Assembly (NCBI GenBank): GCA_023846275.1
Contig: JAIUJO010000164.1
Coordinates: 434,001 to 498,000 of the forward strand
From: Vanilla planifolia
Lineage: Eukaryota > Streptophyta > Magnoliopsida > Asparagales > Orchidaceae
Direction of reading: 5' to 3'
DNA: 64,000 nt
Of the stretch, positions 52,834 to 64,000 are shown piece by piece (positions within the stretch are counted from its first letter, which is position 1; the number at the start of each line of letters is the position of its first letter). The translations under genes and the position numbers were made by a program. Below the pieces are notes generated by a model. It made no database searches. It had not been told where the DNA came from and worked only from the letters and a program-made list of their open reading frames with translations.

Positions 52834-55655
52834 AATCAGCATCCTATAGATGATAGCTAAGCATCTAAAGAAATTTAATTACTAAGTATTTATACCGTAG
52901 ATTAAGTTAGTCTTGTGCCTATACTTTTGCGAGAATATGAATTAGGACACTGATATATTACAAACACTATATTCATATATTGCATTATATGTAACATTTC
53001 TTGAAATTCATTAACTTATATTGAATATGAATTTTTTGAGCTGGAACTAATGTACATAGCTTGAAATTCATTAACATTTCTTGAAATTCATTAACTAATG
53101 TAGATCAATCTATAATCGTTGATGTTATTGATGTTTCCCCTCATAAAGTCTCGAATATATCAGAATTGATAATAGCTATGTACATTTCAAATATAAATTT
53201 GTTATGCTTGTATATATGCTAGGATTTAATTTATCCTTATGAAATTTATATTCTTATTACTTTATTAGTAAAGGAAAATATTGGATTTAAATATTGGAAT
53301 ATTATAATATTATATTTGTTCAAAAACTACCAAATTATGCATTTGGGATTTTTAATTATGATTAGTATTTTTATGATTATGTTGAGATAGATTTAATTGC
53401 CATTTTAGGGTGATCAAATCAAAGATATGGCATAAATTTAATGATATTGAACTGAGATTTGAAAAGTTATTATATATGTTACAATATAGTTATGAGAATC
53501 AATAAACAATAAGGCTTTTGTTAATTAGATGTGATGAATGTTTTTGATCATAATTACTTCCTTTTAAATAGCTTTTATAAAAGATTGATCAAATACTATT
53601 AAGTTTCATCATGTGTAAAATAAGAGAAATTACATATTGTTTAAGAAGAATAAATGTATTTTTAACTTGCACTAGTATTTGTTTTGAATTTGATTGAGAG
53701 ATGATGCTAAATGTGAAATGATAAGATTGAGATTATATCTAATTAATATAATATTTTGATAAAAAAAGATTCAATCCATGACTACAAAGAATTTTAGCTG
53801 GTGCTGTTAACACAAAGTGCTTAGTTCCATCTAAATTGCATGCATACATTGAAGGGACAATCTTACATGGCCAATGTATTAATTACATTCATAAAATGTC
53901 TTGATTTACTTGTGAGGTGCTCAAGTCTTATTATCTACATACAACCTATATTGCTTCAAACTTTTAGATCAACAACAATTGTTTTCTAAAATTTTTGCTT
54001 CAAATGAGGATTATGGAATATTTTGATAAACTAGACTTCTATAAATAAATATTTTTGAATATGATGAAGTATATTTTTAACTTTTTAAGGAAGTTATTTA
54101 ACTAAGATTGAGGAAGAAAAATTTCAATGAAGATTCAAATTTGAGATACTCTGTAGGAGTTGGTATAGTATAAAGTGTCAAAATAGTGAAGGAAAGGATC
54201 ACTTTCAATACTCCGAACAAGAATTACAAAATGTGTAAGAAACTTCAAATTATGCTAGTTAATGTAAGGAATTAAATAGTGAGTTGGTCTATATTGGAGA
54301 AAATTTCAGTGAAACATGATCAAATGTTTTTGTTTAAAAAGCAGCTGATGCAACTAAATGGAAAGAATTTGTAGAGAATATGGTTAATGATATTATCAAT
54401 TTGAATTCATTATTGCAAGCTAAACTAGTTAAATATAAGGATATTTTGTTAATTTTAAAATAAGATATTAGGGAGAAAGGCTTAATCTTTAGAATATCAA
54501 AGTTTGTCAAAAGAAATGTTAGAAATAATAAAATATTGAGCAATTAATGGGATGAGGTTAAAAAATGACGACCTTGAGGTTACATTCTTACCAAAAACAA
54601 ATGGAGATTGATGTTTTAAAATTCTTTCCAAGAGAGAATTAGAAGATATGAATTTTTTTATTAAGAGACAATAGATTAACTAAGTTCTCGTATTAATTAC
54701 ATTCATATTTCAATTGTTTAAAAGAGATCGAGACTCCAGTTAATTGAAGTTACAATTATATTGTGAAAATAAATTTATATGTGTAGTGAAAGAGATCAAT
54801 AAAAACTTTTGGAGTTTATTTTAAATTTTGGGATGAGCTTTTCTTCGGATGGGTAAGTTATAATGACTAGATTTTTTTGGTATTGTGTTTAAACAATTCT
54901 AAGTCATTTGATAAAGTGAATTGAGATTTTGATTTTTTTGAAAATGTCGACTAAAATAATTTTTTTGAATATTTTCTCAAAAAACACGTATTTTTCAAGT
55001 ATGTTATATTTTCAAAATTAAAATACCTTTGCATCCACCATGTCGACATGAATCTGTCGATGTTCCCTTTGTCATTATCAAAGATCATTTAAATTTAATA
55101 TAAATTTATTAACGACAAATTAATTATTAATAGTACTTAAATTATTAATTAAAAAATGGAAATAATATAAAAAATTAAAAAAGTTGACATTCAATTTTTT
55201 CAATTCCATTAAGTACTAGTGTTAATTCTTCTTTACCCTCAGGCATGTCATCGATGCATTTCTTGGCCTTCGTTCATCACTACCTCAACTTTGACTAACT
55301 TAAGAAGCCCTACTATATATGGTCACCAAAATAAAAATGGAACCATAATTTCATCTAATCTATTACTTTATCATCTAACCCTTTCACAATTTCGGTCCCT
55401 AATCCTTGTGTCCTTCTAATACCACGTTATTATGGTTGAGATTGGTAACTCTTGAGCAACTATTACTATTTCATCCCTCTTTGTTTTTGTAGGAAGAATG
55501 CAATGATTGTAAGGTCACTATAAAAGGGAACATGTGATGATTTTTTTCAACCTTCTCCGTATTGTTTCGTAATTCTTTTGAGAGGAATTGAATGCAATTG
55601 ATTTTTAGCTTTTTTCAACCTAATTGGGACAAGAAAGTATTGTTTTTTTTTTAAA
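52834..55655 (+). other. Interior of the LTR element, no recognised domain
   Basis: The only notable reading is at about 54,342-54,550 on the plus strand: AADATKWKEFVENMVNDII and, after it, LNSLLQAKLVKYKDILLIL, a helical gag-like segment with two stops further on. It belongs to no family I can name. Three close copies of CTTGAAATTCATTAAC lie at 52,999-53,096. Domains expected of an autonomous element are absent or unrecognisable. Confidence 0.4.
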
Positions 55656-55659
55656 TTTC

Positions 55660-56574
55660 AGACTTATCAACTATGACGGACTATTGTGCCTGTAATTTTA
55701 AATATGAGACAATAAATGTGTTTCTATGTATCACCATTCTGTTGATGCAAATGAGGAGTAATTATGTAATATTCAAATGTCGTTGAGGAATATTAAAAAT
55801 GGAGGAAGCTAGAGGGGTTTTTTTTTCAAAATAATGTAAAGTGGTTAATAAAATTGCTCAATATAACAAAAAAGAAGCTTATGTAAGAAACATTAAATTC
55901 ATAGATTTGGAAGTTATATTTTAGTTAGTATTATGTAATAATGCAATTTTATTTTTTTTAAAAAGGTGTTCAATAATTAATTTATATTAAGTTAAAGGGA
56001 AAGAAACGTTAATGTAATAATCTTTCTTAGAAAAGCATCTAAGTAAATTTAAAATAGTTGAAATTTAGAATGATTTTTTGTTATGATTATTTCGCATTTA
56101 ATATTATAGCAAACTATTCTTTTAGTTTATAACATGTTTTACACCATTATTACATTCTGTGATTAGAATGAAAAAATAGAGATATGAATCAATTAATAAA
56201 TTATTGATACGAGTGATTTCAAATATATAAAAGAATGATGAAAGAGAATATTGCAAGTAGATGAGAAATAAATATTTTAAAAAAAAATAAAAAAATAAAT
56301 GCTTATGGCATGAGTCCTTTGAGTACCCTATATGATTGAGGATATATAAGCTTTGTCATGATGATTTTTCCAATGATGGTGTTGATGTACCATTGATATA
56401 TTTTTGGTAAGAATGAGTAAAATTATAATTATAGTATCTATTTGATAACTTTAGCTCTAGTTATCATATTTTACTGCCATAAGACGTGTTGATGAGGTGA
56501 TGAACTATGATTTATTATCACTAATAATTGACCTCACTTGATATGTAATAGTTAGAGTTGTGATCTTCTTAAAT
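55660..56574 (+). repeat. Probable 3' LTR, shortened to ~0.9 kb
   Basis: It aligns with 50,418-51,340 from CTATTGTGCCTGTAATTTT onward. Its last bases, ATATGTAATAGTTAGAGTTG then TGAT, resemble the end of the 5' LTR (ATATGTTAGGTATGGTGTGAT). This suggests that about 1.4 kb was lost from the middle and not from the end. A T-rich then purine-containing stretch precedes it. Confidence 0.5.
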
Positions 56575-60404
<3,830 letters not shown>

Positions 60405-62208
60405 ACATTGCACTCAAAGGTGCCAAAGAAGGTCATGTGTAATCATCTCAATCCTCAAATTAAGTAATATTATTATATAAGTAAATCAAAGTGATACGAA
60501 CATCGCACAAAAGAGTATTTGAGTTTCAAACTTGCACATTTAAATAAAAGAAATAATTTAATGAAATATGAAAATTATATGAAAAAAATCACATTCAAAG
60601 AAAATAAAAGTATCTATTACAAAATCCTTGATAACCAAATGACGTACAAATAAGAAAGTCTAAAAAATTATTAAAAATCACTAAAAATAAAATATTTCAA
60701 TATATTAAAAATTAATATTTAAAAATTATATTTAAGTAGACTGCCATAAATAATGACAAATTATTATTTTAATATATAAAAGATATTTATTAATTCTTAA
60801 ATGTGCTAAATAGAAGCATTGTAATATAACCAAAGAAATGAATTATGAAGTTCAAAGAAGAGGTGAATTAGAGTTTTATAGTAATGTAGCTAATTCAAAA
60901 AAATCTTTTGAAAAATGAGATAAATTTTAAAGGATAGCTAGATTTTAAGTTATGAAGGATATGAAGTGTAACAGCCTTTATTGTTAAATTGGCTAAAAAT
61001 CAATTCGCATTATAAAGCTTTCCAAAAAAATTAAAAAATTTTGAAAACAATGAAAAAAGATATATATTTGGATAGAAGTCATCAAAGAAAGTCCAAGTAT
61101 TTTGCTCCTTTTATGTTAAGCCTCACTAAGAATTACTAAAAATTAAAAAAATATAAATAATAATAAATTATTATTTTAGTAATAACTAAATATATATCAA
61201 ATATGAAATGGGATTTATTGAAGCAACCTTATATAATCAAATGAAAGAGATGCAATGGTGACACGATATAAGAATTTTCATTTCATTATATAATATCGTA
61301 ACCTAAGAAAACAATTTGAAGAAGTGTGATTAATTTGGCATGAATGTTACATACCAAGATACTTAAAAGACCAAGTGTAATATCTTTTACCATTAAATCT
61401 AGTTCAAGTAAAAGCACTTTGTAAAGCGTGTGAAAATCATGGAAAATAAAATATTTTAAAACATCAAATTTCATCATTTAATTTAATGGAGAAAGTTTCG
61501 TCTGTAAAATCACGTTTGTTTCCTCTCGATCATACCTAATGAGGAATTTTAGCAAATCACAAAAAAAAAACATTAATAAACATAAATTGTTATTTCAATA
61601 AGTTAAGTTGAAGTATTGCAATATAATAGAATTAAAGACTTATAACGGCCATTAGAGAAACTTTTCATGGGAAATGTTTATCGAAATATACCATGGCGAT
61701 CAAGAGTAACATCCTCGATTGTCAAGTAAATAGGTTGAATCAAAATTCCATATAAAGCAACAAAAACTATTCAAAGTAAAACAAATAAGACATAAAAAGT
61801 GATATGTAATTTGATAAATCCCATCAAGATATGTACAACAGCATTTGTTTTTCTCCAATCACACCTGATTTATAATTTTAACAAATTACCCAATTAATTT
61901 TAAAAATAATTTTTTAATATTATATGAATATATGCGAAAGATGAAATGATATGAATTCAATCAATGTAATACAACAGAATCAAAATGATATAGACATCGT
62001 ATAAGGATGAAATTATTTCTTCATAGTAATATGTTCAAATCAATTAAAAAAATTTGCAAAATCTTCATGAATTGTTTGGGAAAGTTGCATTATATAATAC
62101 ATAGGAGATCATGTGTAACATTCTCAATTATTGAAAAATGTAAAAAGTGAATATGTCATGAAGCATCCCAAAACCCAAAAAAATTAAATTTTTTAAGAAA
62201 TATAAAAA

Positions 62209-62289
<81 letters not shown>

Positions 62290-64000
62290 ATATAGAGCTC
62301 ATCAAGATATGTACAACAATGTTTGCATCATTTTCAACAAACCTCATTTGGAATTTTTGTTGAACACTAATGTAAATATGAATAAGAAATATAAAATTAT
62401 TGTTTTAATGTTAAATACATGTAAACCAAAGCTAAAATTAGATAAATTGAAGTACTATACATAACAAAATCAAGGTGATGTCAATATTACATGAGAAAAG
62501 ATTTAGTGTTATATGGTAATTTAATTCAATTAATGAATGAAATTAAATTAATTAGAAAAATTGCACATAAAATTTTATTTCATATATTAAGGATGAAGTC
62601 CATCATTATTGATCATCAAAATATGTACAAATTGAAATGTTTCATAAAATGTGTGAAACATATGGAAAAAATATTTTAAAAGATCAAATTTAATGTTTTA
62701 GTTCCTAGTGCAACTTGAGACAAGTTCAATGACAATTATTTCATCACCATTAGACACATTAGGAATTATTATGAATTACAAAAAAAATCTTTATAATTAG
62801 AAATTATTATTTTAACATTAAACAAATAAATACAAAGATGAAACAACATAAAGTAAACAAAATTAATAGAACAAAATGAAAAATAAGTCAAGTTCACACG
62901 ACAGAAAATTTTGAGTTACAATATATCAACTTAAAATGAAGATAATTTAGAAATAAGAAACAATTGCAGTGGAAATTTGCATTCCATGATACATGGAAGA
63001 TGGAGCGTAACAACATTGATCATCAAATAAGGTGCATTTTAAAATGCCATGCAAACTGTGGTAAAACGCAAGGAGATTGAGTGTAACATCCTAGATTATT
63101 ATACTTTGTACTAATCAAATTATTCAATTAAGTATTCGAAAACCATATAAAAAAATTATTTTAAAAAAATTAAAAATAAATATTCATTTTGTTAAAGCTT
63201 ATCGAGTCAAGTTCAATGACTCATATTTAAACTTGACCTGACCTCATTAAGAATTACCATGAATCATAAAATTATATAACATTAACAATATCAATTATTA
63301 TTTTAATATTACATTAGTATATATTAAACGTTACAAAAATTACAGCAATATAATTTAACCAATTTAAGTGAAACCATGTGTCCTATAAGAGGAGATTTAG
63401 AGTTACATGATAATATAAGTAAATTAAAGAAGAAAACTTGATGAAATAAGAAAAAGTATTGGGGAAACATGCATTCTATGATACTATGAGGAGTGTAACA
63501 TCCTTGATCAATAGGCATGGCAGGAATTGAAGTATCTCCTAAAACATGCCAATACAACACAATTTAAGTTATTTTAAAACAAAAAATAAAGAATAATTAA
63601 TTGGATAGAGCTTGTCTAGATGAGGTTGTTAGCATTTGTTTCATGTCTATCAGAACTTATCTTTAATGTCTAAGAAATACAAAAGGACAACAAAAAATAT
63701 AATAACAAATTATTGCTCTAAAAGAATGTATTTATGTATTAATATATAAATAAGATAAATGAAGGCAATGTAATCTAATAAAATCAAAACAATGTAAAAG
63801 TTAAAACAGTTGAAAAATAGAGTTTTGTAGACATATAACCAAGTAAAAATTTTTAATGAAATGGGGCAAACTAAATGAGAAAGCCACATTCGAAGATAAA
63901 GAGGATATTAAGCATGACATCCTTGATATGTCCATTAGAGTGGGCCAGGTGCCCAAAAATTAAATATTTAAAAATTTTAAAATGAATATTTTGTTGACAT
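60405..64000 (-). repeat. Degenerate ~415-bp satellite array, inverted part
   Basis: From here the monomer appears as its reverse complement. The landmark GTGTAACATCCTCGATCATC (or close variants) recurs near 60,436, 60,964, 61,372, 61,700, 62,110, 62,590, 63,003, 63,085, 63,490 and 63,910. GGATAGAGCTTGTC near 63,603 is the complement of the GAGCTCTATCC word. The array continues past the window edge. Confidence 0.85.
62212..62284. repeat. (TA)n tract in an inverted monomer
   Basis: About 73 bp of TA next to the complement of the GAGCTCTATCCAATTAAATA word, the same monomer position as the tracts at 40.0 and 42.1 kb. Confidence 0.95.

Larger units (their letters stand above)
50418..56574 (+). 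mobile_element. LTR retroelement inserted inside a satellite monomer
   Basis: The satellite stops at about 50,412 just after CTCTTTAGCATCTT and resumes at about 56,575 with AATTAATTTTATTTCTTGAA, the next part of the same monomer. Between them, 50,418-51,340 and about 55,660-56,540 are similar (GACTACTATGCCTGTAATTT against GGACTATTGTGCCTGTAATT, and ACATCATTATTACATTTGTG against ACACCATTATTACATTCTGT). An exact TGGTATCAGAGC lies at 52,822. These are the two LTRs and PBS of a plus-strand retroelement. The 2.8-kb interior shows no reverse transcriptase, protease or integrase, so it may be non-autonomous or deleted. AATTA beside both ends could be a target duplication but is weak evidence in such AT-rich DNA. 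Confidence 0.65.

Noticed and set aside
62156..62347. Open reading frame rich in alternating Ile-Tyr on the minus strand
   Set aside because: It is only the translation of the (TA)n tract. The same holds for the plus-strand frames at 42,002-42,217 and 44,691-44,882.

Overview
The window looks like plant nuclear DNA. It is very AT-rich, has no convincing host gene, and is built almost entirely of old, heavily mutated transposable elements and one long decayed tandem-repeat array. The plant-type LINE (DUF4283-like ORF1, and an RNase H domain after the reverse transcriptase), the Ty1/copia element with a tRNA-Met primer-binding site, and the long LTRs all indicate a vascular plant. The strong AT bias, rarity of CG and many stop codons inside recognisable protein motifs fit long-term methylation-driven C-to-T decay, as in large-genome plants with few active genes per megabase. 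A gymnosperm of the very AT-rich kind, such as Welwitschia, is only a guess; the species cannot be fixed from this sequence.

Layout. 1-8.6 kb: minus-strand LINE material. This is an ORF1-like fragment (1-970), a nearly full-length LINE (about 971-6970: ORF1, endonuclease, reverse transcriptase, RNase H), and the 3' part of a second LINE (about 6975-8600). 8.6-17.5 kb: unassigned sequence, GC-richer up to 14 kb, with a weak three-unit tandem repeat near 13.2-14.0 kb and a striking 51-nt hairpin at 16,622. 17,524-25,670: an almost complete but dead Ty1/copia element on the minus strand, with two LTRs of about 1.9 kb, PBS, PPT and recognisable gag, protease, integrase and reverse transcriptase. 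25.7-32.7 kb: unassigned AT-rich sequence. 32,708-33,480: a fragment of a related LTR, followed to 33,990 by an unusual GC-rich island. 34.0-36.85 kb: unassigned.

36.85-64.0 kb: a degenerate satellite array with a monomer of about 415 bp (commonly 408-422). It runs forward for about 13.5 kb. It is then split, in phase and inside one monomer, by a 6.2-kb LTR retroelement on the plus strand (50,418-56,574, exact tRNA-Met PBS at 52,822). It continues forward to about 60,404, then flips to the opposite orientation and runs off the right edge. Long (TA)n tracts inside the array start at only two positions of the monomer.

No functional gene, tRNA, rRNA or CRISPR array was found. The most noteworthy objects are the ~415-bp satellite with its inversion point, the retroelement inserted in phase, the dead copia element with most of its anatomy still readable, and the GC-rich island at 33.4-34.0 kb. 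All boundaries were set by eye from sequence similarity and should be read as approximate unless stated otherwise.
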